From the NCBI GenBank assembly GCA_963716115.1, contig CAVQSZ010000003.1, positions 52,765 to 116,764 of the forward strand: DNA of 64,000 nt, in the 5' to 3' direction. Of the stretch, positions 8,458 through 16,550 are shown in pieces. The stretch is from AP-15 sp963716115. GTDB lineage: Bacteria > Pseudomonadota > Alphaproteobacteria > ATCC43930 > CGMCC-115725. Every line of letters begins with the position of its first letter. The first letter of the stretch is position 1. The translations under genes were made by a program, and so were the position numbers. Below the pieces are notes generated by a model. The model was not told the DNA's origin. It saw only the letters and a list, made by a program, of their open reading frames with translations, and did not search any database.

Positions 8458-11400
8458 ATGGGCTTTGTTCTAGCCGCGCCCCCGCCGCCGCCGTCGCCGC
8501 TGCGGGCGGCGATCCGCGACAGCCTGGGGCTGGACGAGACGGCGGCGGCGGCGCGCGTCCTGGCCGCGGCCGCGATCCCGCCGCCAGCGCGCGACCGGAT
8601 CGCCGAGCAGGCGCGGCGCCTCGTCGCCGCGGTTCGCCGCGAGCGGCTCGGCAAAGGCGGGATCGACGCCTTTCTGAGCGAATACGCCTTGTCCTCGCAG
8701 GAAGGGGTGGCGCTGCTGTGCCTCGCCGAGGCCTTGCTGCGCATCCCCGATGCCGAGACCGTCGACCGCCTGATCCGCGACAAGCTCGGCGGGGCGGATT
8801 GGGAGCGGCATCTCGGGCATTCGGGCTCGGTCTTCGTCAACGCTTCGACCTGGGCCTTGATGCTGACCGGCCGGCTGCTGCGCGACGATCCCCGGCAGCA
8901 CGATTTCGCCGGCGCGCTGCGCCGCTTTCTCGCCCGCTCGGGCGAGCCCTTGGTGCGCCAGGCGGTGACCGCGGCGATGCGCATCCTCGGCCGCCAGTTC
9001 GTCATGGGGCGCACGATCGAGGAGGCGCTGGAGCGGGCGCGCGAGCCCGAGCGGGGCGGCTGGCGGCATTCCTACGACATGCTCGGCGAGGCGGCCCGCA
9101 CCGCCGCCGACGCCGCCCGCTACCGCGCCGCCTACGATCACGCGATCGCCGCCCTCGGCCGCGCGGCGGCGGGGCGCGCCCCGGTCGAGGCGCCCGGGAT
9201 CTCGGTCAAGCTGTCGGCGCTTCATCCGCGCTACGAGACGGCGCAGCGCGAGCGGGTGCTCGCCGAGCTGACCCCGGCGCTGCTCGGCCTCGCCGGCCAT
9301 GCGCGGCGGGTCGGCATCGGCCTGACGGTCGACGCCGAGGAGGCCGACCGGCTCGACCTCTCGCTCGATCTGATCGAAAGGCTGGCGCTCGCCCCCGAGC
9401 TCGGGCAATGGGACGGGCTCGGCCTCGCCGTCCAGGCCTACCAGAAGCGCGCCCTGCCGTTGATCGACTGGCTCGCCGAGCTGGCCGGGCGCGGCCGGCG
9501 GCGACTGATGGTCCGTCTCGTCAAGGGGGCCTACTGGGACAGCGAGATCAAGCGCAGCCAGGAGCTCGGCCTCGACGGCTACCCGGTCTACACCCGCAAG
9601 CTTGCGACCGATGTTTCCTATCTTGCCTGCGCCGGCCGGCTCCTCGCCCACCGCGCGGCCTTCTATCCGCAATTCGCGACGCACAACGCGCATACCGTCG
9701 CCGCGGTGCTGGAGCTCGCCGGCGAGCGCCGGGATTGGGAGTTTCAGCGCCTGCACGGCATGGGCGAGGCGCTTTACGACGAGATCGTCGGGCCAGAGCG
9801 GCCGGACCGGCGGCTGGACCGGCCGTGCCGCATCTATGCGCCGGTCGGCAGCCATGAGGAGCTGCTGCCCTATCTGGTGCGGCGGCTCCTCGAAAACGGC
9901 GCCAACACCTCCTTCGTCAACCGCATCCTCGACGACGGCGAGCCGATCGACGAGATCGTCGCCGACCCGATCGCCGGCCTCGCCCGGCTGCCGGCGAAGC
10001 CGCACCCGCGCATCCCGCTGCCGCGCGACCTCTACGGGCCGACGCGGCGGAATTCGGCCGGGCTCGACCTCGACGACCCGTCGACCCTGGCGGCGCTGCG
10101 CGAGGCGCTCGGCGAGGCGTTCCGCCGGCCGTGGCGCGCCGCCCCGATCGTCGGCGGCGTCGAGCGGCCTCGTGCGGGCGAGCCGGCATTCGATCCGAGC
10201 GATCGGCGCCGCCAGGTGGGAACCGTCGCCGCGGCCGGGCCGGAGGAGATCGAGCGGGCGCTCGCCGGCGCCGCGTCGGCCGCCCCGGCCTGGGAGCGCA
10301 CCCCGGCCGGCGAGCGCGCCGCCATCCTCGAGCGCGCGGCCGGGCTTTACGAAAGCCGGCGGGCCGAGCTGATGGCGATCGTGATCCGGGAGGGCGGCCG
10401 CACCATCCCGGCCGCCCTCGCCGAGGCGCGCGAGGCGGTCGACTACCTGCGGTATTACGCCCTTCTCGCGCGGGCCGATTTCGCCGCCCCCGAGGCGCTC
10501 CCCGGCCCGACCGGCGAGCGCAACGAGCTGGCGTTGCACGGCCGCGGCGTCTTTTTGTGCATCTCGCCGTGGAATTTCCCGCTGGCGATCTTCACCGGCC
10601 AGATCGCGGCGGCGCTGGCCGCCGGCAACGCCGTCGTCGCCAAGCCCGCCGAGCAGACCCCGCTTGCCGCCGCGGCGGCGGTGCGGCTGCTGCACGCGGC
10701 CGGAATCCCCGGCGATGTCCTGCACCTGCTGCCCGGAACCGGCGAGGCGGTCGGCGCGCCGCTCGTCGCCGATCCGCGGGTCGCCGGCGTCGCCTTCACC
10801 GGCTCGACCGAGACGGCGCGGCGGATCAATCTCGCGCTGGCCGGCCGGGCCGGGCCGATCGCGCCGCTGATCGCCGAGACCGGCGGGGTCAACGCGATGA
10901 TCGTCGATTCATCGGCGCTCGCCGAGCAGGTCGTCGCCGATGTGCTGACCTCCGCCTTCGAGAGCGCCGGGCAGCGTTGCTCGTCCTTGCGCGCGCTCTA
11001 TCTTCAGGCGGACATCGCCGACCGGGTGCTGGCGATGCTGGCGGGCGCGATGGCGGAATTGACGATCGGCGACCCGGCGCTCTTGGCGACCGATGTCGGC
11101 CCGATCATCGACGAGCCGGCCAGGGAGGCGCTGGAGCAGCATGCGGCGCGGCTGGCGCGCGAGGCCCGGCTGATCTACCAGTGCAGGCTGCCGGCCGGGA
11201 CCGGGAACGGCGCCTTCTTCGCCCCCCGCGCCTTCGAGCTCGACCCGGCCTTTCGGCTCGACCGCGAGGTGTTCGGCCCGATCCTGCATGTCGTGCGCTG
11301 GCAGGGGGATCGTCTCGACAGCGTGCTCGACGCGGTCGCCGCCACCGGCTACGGCCTGACCCTCGGCGTCCACAGCCGGATCGACGAGACCGTCCGGCAT

Positions 11401-11622
11401 ATTCTGGGGCGGCTGCGGGTCGGCAACAGCTACGTCAACCGCAACATGATCGGCGCCGTCGTGGGGGTGCAGCCGTTCGGCGGCGAGAGGCTCTCCGGGA
11501 CCGGCCCCAAGGCCGGCGGCCCGCGCTACCTGCACCGGTTCGCGGTCGAGCGCACGACCGCCACCGACACCACCGCCGCCGGCGGCAACGCTACGCTTCT
11601 CACGCTGCGGGAAGACGGTTGA
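8458..11622 (+). CDS. putA: Bifunctional proline dehydrogenase / L-glutamate-gamma-semialdehyde dehydrogenase
   Basis: 1054 aa. The N-terminal half is the FAD TIM-barrel proline dehydrogenase (GLTVDAEEADRLDLSL, LVKGAYWDSEIKRSQ, THNAHTVAAV). The C-terminal half is an aldehyde dehydrogenase with the general base in IAETGGVN (E807) and the nucleophile in SAGQRCSSLR (C841), ending in the NRNMIGAVVGVQPFGGE segment. It oxidises proline to glutamate in two steps with channelling of the intermediate. There is no N-terminal ribbon-helix-helix DNA-binding domain, so this is the non-regulatory form. The frame is open upstream, but ATG at 8458 fits; the poly-proline N-terminus (LAAPPPPPSP) is unusual. 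It lies 19 nt after queC. Confidence 0.93.
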   Translation: MGFVLAAPPPPPSPLRAAIRDSLGLDETAAAARVLAAAAIPPPARDRIAEQARRLVAAVRRERLGKGGIDAFLSEYALSSQEGVALLCLAEALLRIPDAETVDRLIRDKLGGADWERHLGHSGSVFVNASTWALMLTGRLLRDDPRQHDFAGALRRFLARSGEPLVRQAVTAAMRILGRQFVMGRTIEEALERAREPERGGWRHSYDMLGEAARTAADAARYRAAYDHAIAALGRAAAGRAPVEAPGISVKLSALHPRYETAQRERVLAELTPALLGLAGHARRVGIGLTVDAEEADRLDLSLDLIERLALAPELGQWDGLGLAVQAYQKRALPLIDWLAELAGRGRRRLMVRLVKGAYWDSEIKRSQELGLDGYPVYTRKLATDVSYLACAGRLLAHRAAFYPQFATHNAHTVAAVLELAGERRDWEFQRLHGMGEALYDEIVGPERPDRRLDRPCRIYAPVGSHEELLPYLVRRLLENGANTSFVNRILDDGEPIDEIVADPIAGLARLPAKPHPRIPLPRDLYGPTRRNSAGLDLDDPSTLAALREALGEAFRRPWRAAPIVGGVERPRAGEPAFDPSDRRRQVGTVAAAGPEEIERALAGAASAAPAWERTPAGERAAILERAAGLYESRRAELMAIVIREGGRTIPAALAEAREAVDYLRYYALLARADFAAPEALPGPTGERNELALHGRGVFLCISPWNFPLAIFTGQIAAALAAGNAVVAKPAEQTPLAAAAAVRLLHAAGIPGDVLHLLPGTGEAVGAPLVADPRVAGVAFTGSTETARRINLALAGRAGPIAPLIAETGGVNAMIVDSSALAEQVVADVLTSAFESAGQRCSSLRALYLQADIADRVLAMLAGAMAELTIGDPALLATDVGPIIDEPAREALEQHAARLAREARLIYQCRLPAGTGNGAFFAPRAFELDPAFRLDREVFGPILHVVRWQGDRLDSVLDAVAATGYGLTLGVHSRIDETVRHILGRLRVGNSYVNRNMIGAVVGVQPFGGERLSGTGPKAGGPRYLHRFAVERTTATDTTAAGGNATLLTLREDG

Positions 11623-11722
11623 TCTGGGCGCCGTGCGCGGAAGGCGCGCCCGGCGCTTCCCGCTGGCGATCGGCGCCGGCGCGGTTGTTGACGCGAGCTC
11701 GTCCCTGCTTTAGAGACCGCGC

Positions 11723-11800
11723 ATGGTTTGGGCATCCCTGATCAAGATTACCGCCTCGCGCGGCGTTGCCGTGGGGCCCGAGGGCATGCGCGTGCGCTGA
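11723..11800 (+). CDS. Candidate leader peptide (uORF) upstream of the MATE gene
   Basis: 25 codons, beginning MVWASLIKIT and ending in GPEGMRVR-stop. It ends 25 nt before a strong GC hairpin with a trailing U-rich run (11826-11861), itself 55 nt before the exporter gene. The ribosome site is weak (TAGAGA, 6-8 nt upstream). Segment 11773-11779 inside the ORF (GGGGCCC) can pair perfectly with 11826-11832 (GGGCCCC), the 5' arm of the hairpin. That is the geometry of transcription attenuation. It is unproven, as such pairings are not rare in GC-rich DNA. Confidence 0.35.
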   Translation: MVWASLIKITASRGVAVGPEGMRVR

Positions 11801-11825
11801 GCTGACCGAAACGCGAGGATGCGAG

Positions 11826-11861
11826 GGGCCCCGCCGGTGCCGGTCGGGGCCCTTCGCTTTT
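11826..11861 (+). terminator. Intrinsic-terminator-like hairpin between putA and the MATE gene
   Basis: Arms GGGCCCCG (11826-11833) and CGGGGCCC (11845-11852) pair perfectly; the inner CCG/CGG can extend the stem around a GTGC loop. It is followed by TTCGCTTTT. It could terminate putA or serve as an attenuator for the exporter. Confidence 0.55.
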
Positions 11862-11915
11862 CCGGGGCTTCTCTCGGGCGTCGGCGGCGGAGCGGCGGAG
11901 CAGCGAGAGAGGCAG

Positions 11916-13340
11916 ATGGACCCGGTCTTTCCTGCCGGTGGGTTGAGACGCGCGGCCGCCGGCCGCGGCGTCCGCGCTGAAGTGGGCGCGACCCTGGCGC
12001 TGGCGGGGCCGCTGGCCGCGGCCAATCTGGCGCAGATGGCGATGGCCGTGACCAATACCGTGATGGTCGGGCGCCTCGGCGCCGGGCCGCTCGCCGCCGC
12101 CGGGCTCGGCGGCATGCTGTTCTTCACCAGCGGGGTCATGCTGCAGGGCGTGCTGTTCGCGGTGGCCCCGCTGGCCGCGCATGCGCTGGGCGCCGGCGAC
12201 CGCGCCGCGGCCGGCCGCATCGCCGGCGCCGGGCTCGCCCTGGCCGCGCTGTTGGCGCTGCCTTTCGTCCTCGCTCTGACGAACCTCGATCGTCTGCTGC
12301 AGGCGCTCGGCTACGACGCCGCGCTGGCCGACGAGATCGGCCGCTACCTGCGGGCGCTGGCGTGGGGCGCGCCGGCCTTTCTCGGCTTCGCCGTGCTGCG
12401 CAGCCTGCTCGCGGCGCTGTCGCGCGTGCGCCCGGTGATGGCGGTGCTGCTCGTTTGCGTCGTTGGCAATGCCGGGTTGGGCTGGGTGCTGATATTCGGC
12501 CGTCTCGGCGCCCCGGCGCTGGGCGTCGCCGGCTCGGGCTATGCGAGCGCCGTCAATCAGTGGCTGATGCTGGCGGGTCTGGCGCTGTGCGTCCGCATGC
12601 TCCCGGCGCTCGCCGGCCTGCGGCTGCTGCGCGGCGCCTTGACCGTGGGCCGCGCCGAGATCGCGGGCATCCTGCGGCTCGGCCTGCCGATCGGCGGGAT
12701 CAGAGCGATCGAGGTCGGCGTGTTCGCGACGACCGGCATCCTGATGGGCCTGCTGGGCGCGGCGGCGCTGGGCGCGCACCAGCTCGTCATCAACTGCGCC
12801 GGCGTCAGCTTCATGGCGCCGCTGGGCCTCGCTCAGACGGCGACGGTTCGCGTCGCCCACGAGCTCGGCGCCGGCCGGGCGGCGGCGGCGCGCCGGGCCG
12901 GGTTTGTCGCGCTCGCCCTCGGGATCGGGTTCATGGGCGCGGCGGCGGCGGCGCTGTGGGCTTTCCCGCAGGCGATCATCGCGGTCTATGTCGATATCGT
13001 CGACCCGGCCAATCGCGAAACCGTGCAGATCGCGCGGCGGCTCATTGCGATCGCCGCGCTCTTCCAGGTGTTCGACGGGATGCAGGTGATCGCCGCCGGC
13101 GCGTTGCGCGGCTACCGCGACACGATGGTCCCGATGCTGCTCGCCATATTCGGCTATTGGGGCGTCGGCTTCGCCGGCGGCTGGCTGCTGGCCTTTCCGC
13201 TCGGCTACGGTCCCGTCGGGCTATGGTGGGGCCTCGCCCTCGGGCTCGCGGTCGTCGCAATCCTGCTGACCCTGCGGCTGCATCGGCTGGGGCGGCCGCC
13301 GCGATGGCGGCGGTCGAGCCTCCGGCGCGATGCCCCTTGA
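11916..13340 (+). CDS. MATE-family multidrug/Na+ efflux transporter
   Basis: 474 aa, about 12 hydrophobic segments. The first helix pair LALAGPLAAANLAQMAMAVT and NTVMVGRLGAGPLAAAGLG is the classic MATE N-terminal motif, and it is repeated in the second half as GLPIGGIRAIEVGVFATTG and GLLGAAALGAHQLVIN. It exports cationic drugs or metabolites in exchange for H+ or Na+ across the inner membrane. ATG at 11916 follows AGAGAGGCAG. It is separated from putA by 293 bp containing a uORF and a terminator-like hairpin, so expression may be conditional. Confidence 0.87.
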   Translation: MDPVFPAGGLRRAAAGRGVRAEVGATLALAGPLAAANLAQMAMAVTNTVMVGRLGAGPLAAAGLGGMLFFTSGVMLQGVLFAVAPLAAHALGAGDRAAAGRIAGAGLALAALLALPFVLALTNLDRLLQALGYDAALADEIGRYLRALAWGAPAFLGFAVLRSLLAALSRVRPVMAVLLVCVVGNAGLGWVLIFGRLGAPALGVAGSGYASAVNQWLMLAGLALCVRMLPALAGLRLLRGALTVGRAEIAGILRLGLPIGGIRAIEVGVFATTGILMGLLGAAALGAHQLVINCAGVSFMAPLGLAQTATVRVAHELGAGRAAAARRAGFVALALGIGFMGAAAAALWAFPQAIIAVYVDIVDPANRETVQIARRLIAIAALFQVFDGMQVIAAGALRGYRDTMVPMLLAIFGYWGVGFAGGWLLAFPLGYGPVGLWWGLALGLAVVAILLTLRLHRLGRPPRWRRSSLRRDAP

Positions 13341-13730
13341 CCCCGGAAAAGATCTCGGAATAATTTAATCTGCGCCGTCGCGATTCCACTGCGGGCGTTG
13401 CCTGGGATTGGGATTTTTTCAGAGCCTCGAAAATCCGCTTCGGTTAAAAATCTTCGGTTCGGCATGACGGTTGCCGCCCTGCGGCCCTCACGGCATCGCT
13501 GCGCCAAAGTTGGCTGTCGGAACCTCGGAACAAAGGCCAACGGGCGGGAGCCATCCATGAGCGAGGCTGTAACGGTCAGAGGCGGCGGAAAATCTTACAG
13601 GGCAGCGCCGCCCAAGATGCATCAGCCATCGCGGCGATAAGGAGTTAAGTAGTTGATTTGGCTTTTAATTTGGCGCAGCCCGACCCGATTCGGCAATCGT
13701 TGCGGTATCATCGGGCACGATAGCTGTTGC

Positions 13731-13761
13731 GGGTGTCGGTCCTCTTTACAAGCTGACACCC
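13731..13761. promoter_or_regulatory. Inverted repeat, possible upstream activator site
   Basis: GGGTGTC (13731-13737) and GACACCC (13755-13761) are perfect 7-bp arms around a 17-bp spacer, about 170 bp upstream of the sigma-54 promoter, a usual distance for an enhancer bound by an NtrC-type activator. A simple stem-loop is the alternative. Confidence 0.3.
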
Positions 13762-13856
13762 TCAGCCCTATAGCGCATGGGCCAGAGGAACGGGGCTAAA
13801 TTGTTGTTCCACCTGTTATTTTGCAAAAGCGTGACCCAGTCCGCATACCATTGCAG

Positions 13857-13875
13857 GCGTCGGTTTTCCTTACAG
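13857..13875 (+). promoter_or_regulatory. Motif shared with the other sigma-54 PEP-CTERM gene
   Basis: GCGTCGGTTTTCCTTACAG stands 54 bp before the -24 element. A closely matching sequence (GCGTCGGATTTTTTTACAG) stands 50 bp before the -24 element at 54428-54446; 16 of 19 positions agree. Candidate activator site. Confidence 0.35.
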
Positions 13876-13929
13876 ATTGGCGATACACCCCGGTTCGCCG
13901 AGCAACGCAAAACCAGGGAATCTGCGAAT

Positions 13930-13945
13930 TGGCATGGGTATTGCA
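13930..13945 (+). promoter_or_regulatory. Sigma-54 (RpoN) promoter of the PEP-CTERM gene
   Basis: TGGCATG-GGTA-TTGCA is a perfect match to the sigma-54 consensus TGGCAYR-N4-TTGCW, with the -24 GG and -12 GC at the required spacing. Transcription should begin near 13956, leaving a leader of about 27 nt that contains the AAGGAG ribosome site. Confidence 0.75.
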
Positions 13946-13982
13946 CGTGATGAGGCAGGCCTTCGCCAAGGAGATTGCGACG

Positions 13983-14726
13983 ATGAAACGAGCTCTAGGT
14001 ACAGTCTTGCCGGGCGTGGCAGCGGTCGGATTGATCGTCGGTTTGTCATCCTCCGCGCACGCCACCTTGCAACTGGCATTCGATATAAACGGCGTATCCT
14101 TCAGCTGCGTCGACAACGCCGCGTGTGACACCAACCCCGCCGTTGGCACGCTCCAACTTGCAAACGACACGTTTGCCGGCGTGCAAGTCAACGGCTCGAT
14201 CGTGACCTCAGTGGGAACTCCGGCCAATCCCAGCCCATTGGATATCCTCAACGCTTCATCGCTGTCGATCATCAACACTAATGGGGTGCCGATCAGCTAC
14301 AATACTGCGATCAGCGACACCGACTTTAAGGGGCCAATTTCCTCATTCTCGGCGTCGGCTTCCGGCACCTTCCAGTCGGCTTCTGGGTCCACGGTTACGT
14401 TAGGCTTCTTTAACGATCCGGCCAACACGCAGGGCGCAAACACCCCCACGGACGCGCCCGGCACCGAGGTTTTCTCATTTTCCCACACGGCGGTCGGGCC
14501 TGCGGATTCGTTCAGCCAGAACCAAAATGGCGTGATCAGTGATCCCGGCCCGTTCTCGATGACCTTAACATCCACTGGCACTCTGATCGCCCACGGGGAA
14601 CTGATCAATAACGGTCGGACCTTAATCAAGATCCCGACCCCGGTTCCCGAACCTGCCTCGCTGATGCTTCTCGGCGTGGCGCTTCTGGGTTTGGGTTGGA
14701 GCGTCCGTCGGCGCAATACCGTATAA
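13983..14726 (+). CDS. PEP-CTERM sorting-domain surface protein
   Basis: 247 aa. Signal peptide at residues 1-26 (GVAAVGLIVGLSSSAHA). The Ser/Thr/Gly-rich, cysteine-poor body has one early C-x5-C pair. At the end is the tripartite sorting signal: VPEPAS, a hydrophobic helix (LMLLGVALLGLG) and basic WSVRRR. An exosortase cleaves such proteins for attachment to exopolysaccharide at the surface; no exosortase lies in the window. ATG at 13983 follows AAGGAGATTGCG. The codon usage is less GC-biased than in neighbours, so it may have been acquired. Expression is predicted to be sigma-54-dependent. The body matches nothing I recognise. Confidence 0.85.
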   Translation: MKRALGTVLPGVAAVGLIVGLSSSAHATLQLAFDINGVSFSCVDNAACDTNPAVGTLQLANDTFAGVQVNGSIVTSVGTPANPSPLDILNASSLSIINTNGVPISYNTAISDTDFKGPISSFSASASGTFQSASGSTVTLGFFNDPANTQGANTPTDAPGTEVFSFSHTAVGPADSFSQNQNGVISDPGPFSMTLTSTGTLIAHGELINNGRTLIKIPTPVPEPASLMLLGVALLGLGWSVRRRNTV

Positions 14727-14748
14727 AGAAAACCCACACTGGAAGCTT

Positions 14749-14776
14749 GGGGCGCCGCTCACAAGGGGGCGCCTTT
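14749..14776 (+). terminator. Probable terminator after the PEP-CTERM gene
   Basis: GGCGCC at 14751-14756 pairs with GGCGCC at 14768-14773, extendable by G-U pairs, followed by TTT. It stands 25 nt after the stop. Confidence 0.45.
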
Positions 14777-14934
14777 CGCATGACCATGGCTTGTTGAGAA
14801 CGGCAGCGGTGCGCGACGACGCATCACGACCGTGGATATCGTCCGATAGCTATCCCTAATCGCGCTCGCTCACTATCGCGAAAGGCCTTACGCCTCGACC
14901 GACCGATCATCGGGCTCTCCTCATTCTGAGGGTG

Positions 14935-16023
14935 TCAGCGCTGCCGTAGCTGATCCGTGATCGCGGCGACGCCGGCCAGCAGCTGCGCCACCGCCTCGCG
15001 CTTCAGACCGCGGGTGACGAAGACGAGGCGCGAGCGGCGATCCTCGTCGGGCCACGCCTCGAGCTCGACCGGCGGGTGGGCGACGTGCTGGACCAAATGG
15101 ACGACGACCGGGCCGCGGCATTCGGCGACCGCAAGCAGCCCCTTGACCCGCAGCAGGTCGGGGCCGCGCAAGGCTGTCAGCACCGCCATCGCCTGCTCGA
15201 AGACGGGCCACGACAGCGCCTCGTCGAAAATCAGCGAAAAGCTTTCGATCCCGTGCGTGTGCGCGGCCGCGCCGAGGTCGAAGCGCCGCCGCGGCGCTTC
15301 CGCCTCGTCGAGCAGAACCGACGGCGCGACCTCGCCGTTGCGCGCGATCGCCACCGGCGCGGGGCCGAGCGCGGCGATCCTTTCGAGGAGCCGCCGGGTC
15401 GCCTCGTCACCGGCGAGATCGGTCTTGGTCACGACGATGCGGTCGGCGAGCGCCACCTGCTTGCGCGCCTCGGCCATGCGCTCGAGGTTGCCGGCGCCGG
15501 CGACAGCGTCGACCACGGTGACCAGCGCCTGTAGATGGAATTCGCGGCCGAGCGCGCGGTCGGTGGCGAAGGTCTGCAAGACCGGGCCCGGGTCGGCGAG
15601 GCCCGAGGTCTCGATCACGACGCGCTCGAAGCTCGGCACGGCGCCGCGGGCGCGGTCGGCGAACAGCGCGCGCAGGGTCTCCTGCAGATCGGTGCGCACA
15701 TTGCAGCACAGGCAGCCGTTGCCGAGCAGCACCGTCACATCGCTGCTCGATCGCAACAGCGCCTGGTCGATACCGATTTCGCCGTATTCGTTGACGACGA
15801 TCGCGGTGTTGGCGCCCTCGGGCTTGTCGAGCAGCGCCCGGATCAGGGTGGTCTTGCCCGAGCCGAGAAACCCGGTCACCGCGACGACCGGCAGCCGCGG
15901 CCCGCGAGCGCGCCGCTGACGCCGGCCGAACAACGGCGCGTCCACGCCGCCGAACAGCGACTCCGCCTCATTCCCTCGGGTCGATTTCACTGGTGCAGCG
16001 ATTTCCGCGCCGTGGCTTCCCAC
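14935..16023 (-). CDS. CobW/COG0523-family GTPase, putative metal chaperone
   Basis: 362 aa as drawn. P-loop GFLGSGKTTLIRAL at about residues 51-64, the metal-binding CxCC motif in GNGCLCCNVRTDL, and a C-terminal CobW_C domain (HTHGIESFSLIFDEALSW to the end). Such proteins use GTP hydrolysis to deliver zinc, cobalt or iron to client enzymes. The first in-frame start is a GTG at 16023, giving a longer N-terminus than usual before the P-loop; GTGs about 12 and 27 codons later are alternatives, and no start has a strong ribosome site. No zinc-regulated promoter is obvious. Confidence 0.82.
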   Translation of the reverse strand: MGSHGAEIAAPVKSTRGNEAESLFGGVDAPLFGRRQRRARGPRLPVVAVTGFLGSGKTTLIRALLDKPEGANTAIVVNEYGEIGIDQALLRSSSDVTVLLGNGCLCCNVRTDLQETLRALFADRARGAVPSFERVVIETSGLADPGPVLQTFATDRALGREFHLQALVTVVDAVAGAGNLERMAEARKQVALADRIVVTKTDLAGDEATRRLLERIAALGPAPVAIARNGEVAPSVLLDEAEAPRRRFDLGAAAHTHGIESFSLIFDEALSWPVFEQAMAVLTALRGPDLLRVKGLLAVAECRGPVVVHLVQHVAHPPVELEAWPDEDRRSRLVFVTRGLKREAVAQLLAGVAAITDQLRQR

Positions 16024-16155
16024 GGGGGAGACTCATACCCCGATCGGCGGGCCGCCCCAATCGGAGATCGTCGCCGGCTGATCGGGAAAGCTGCCGATCA
16101 GCGCGGCAGCAGCCGCGACGCCTGATCCGTCGGACGCGGCTTAAAGGATGGCGGT

Positions 16156-16407
16156 TTAAAGGATGAAGGTGACGACAGCCCACACGATCGCCGCCCACAG
16201 CAGCAGGCACGACAGCAGCAGCCCGCCCCAAGACAGAAACCAAGCCCACGAAAGGGCAAGCCGGGGCGCAGCTACCCGCAATATGGGCGGGCGAGCCGGC
16301 CGGTCTCGGCGATCGGCGCGCCGGCTGCGCTCGGCGGCATGGCCGCCCGCAGCCTGAGCGCGGGTGGATTTCGGTCGCCGATCGAGCCGCTCTATGATGG
16401 CGGACAT
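16156..16407 (-). CDS. Small membrane protein of unknown function
   Basis: 83 aa. A basic, Arg/Ala-rich first half (residues 1-48) is followed by a hydrophobic, Trp-rich helix (LSWAWFLSWGGLLLSCLLLW) and a short VWAVVTFIL tail, so one or two membrane passes with the basic part inside. I do not recognise a family. The overall coding potential is moderate; it lies upstream of and in the same direction as the CobW gene. Confidence 0.4.
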   Translation of the reverse strand: MSAIIERLDRRPKSTRAQAAGGHAAERSRRADRRDRPARPPILRVAAPRLALSWAWFLSWGGLLLSCLLLWAAIVWAVVTFIL

Positions 16408-16550
16408 GCCGGTTTGGCCTTATCGCGTCAACTCGCGTAACCCTAATCCCCTTCTGCCCGCGCTCGCGCGTCAAAAATACGTCCAATTGCGTCAAATCTT
16501 CTCCTTTAGCAGGCCGAATACGGGTTGACGCCGTTGAAGATGCGCCGGTG

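Larger units (their letters stand above)
13341..13929. other. AT-richer intergenic region upstream of the first PEP-CTERM gene
   Basis: About 590 bp with clearly lower GC than its flanks and no ORF with recognisable protein features. It contains the inverted repeat at 13731-13761, the motif at 13857-13875 and ends at the sigma-54 promoter. An 80-codon frame at 13398-13640 has no family features and is not called. Confidence 0.6.

Noticed and set aside
8470..10725. 751-codon minus-strand frame within putA
   Set aside because: Shadow of the PutA coding strand, which has full catalytic motifs.
13701..13745. Additional sigma-54 promoter (GGCACG...TTGC near 13725)
   Set aside because: The GG and GC elements are three bases too far apart for a sigma-54 promoter.
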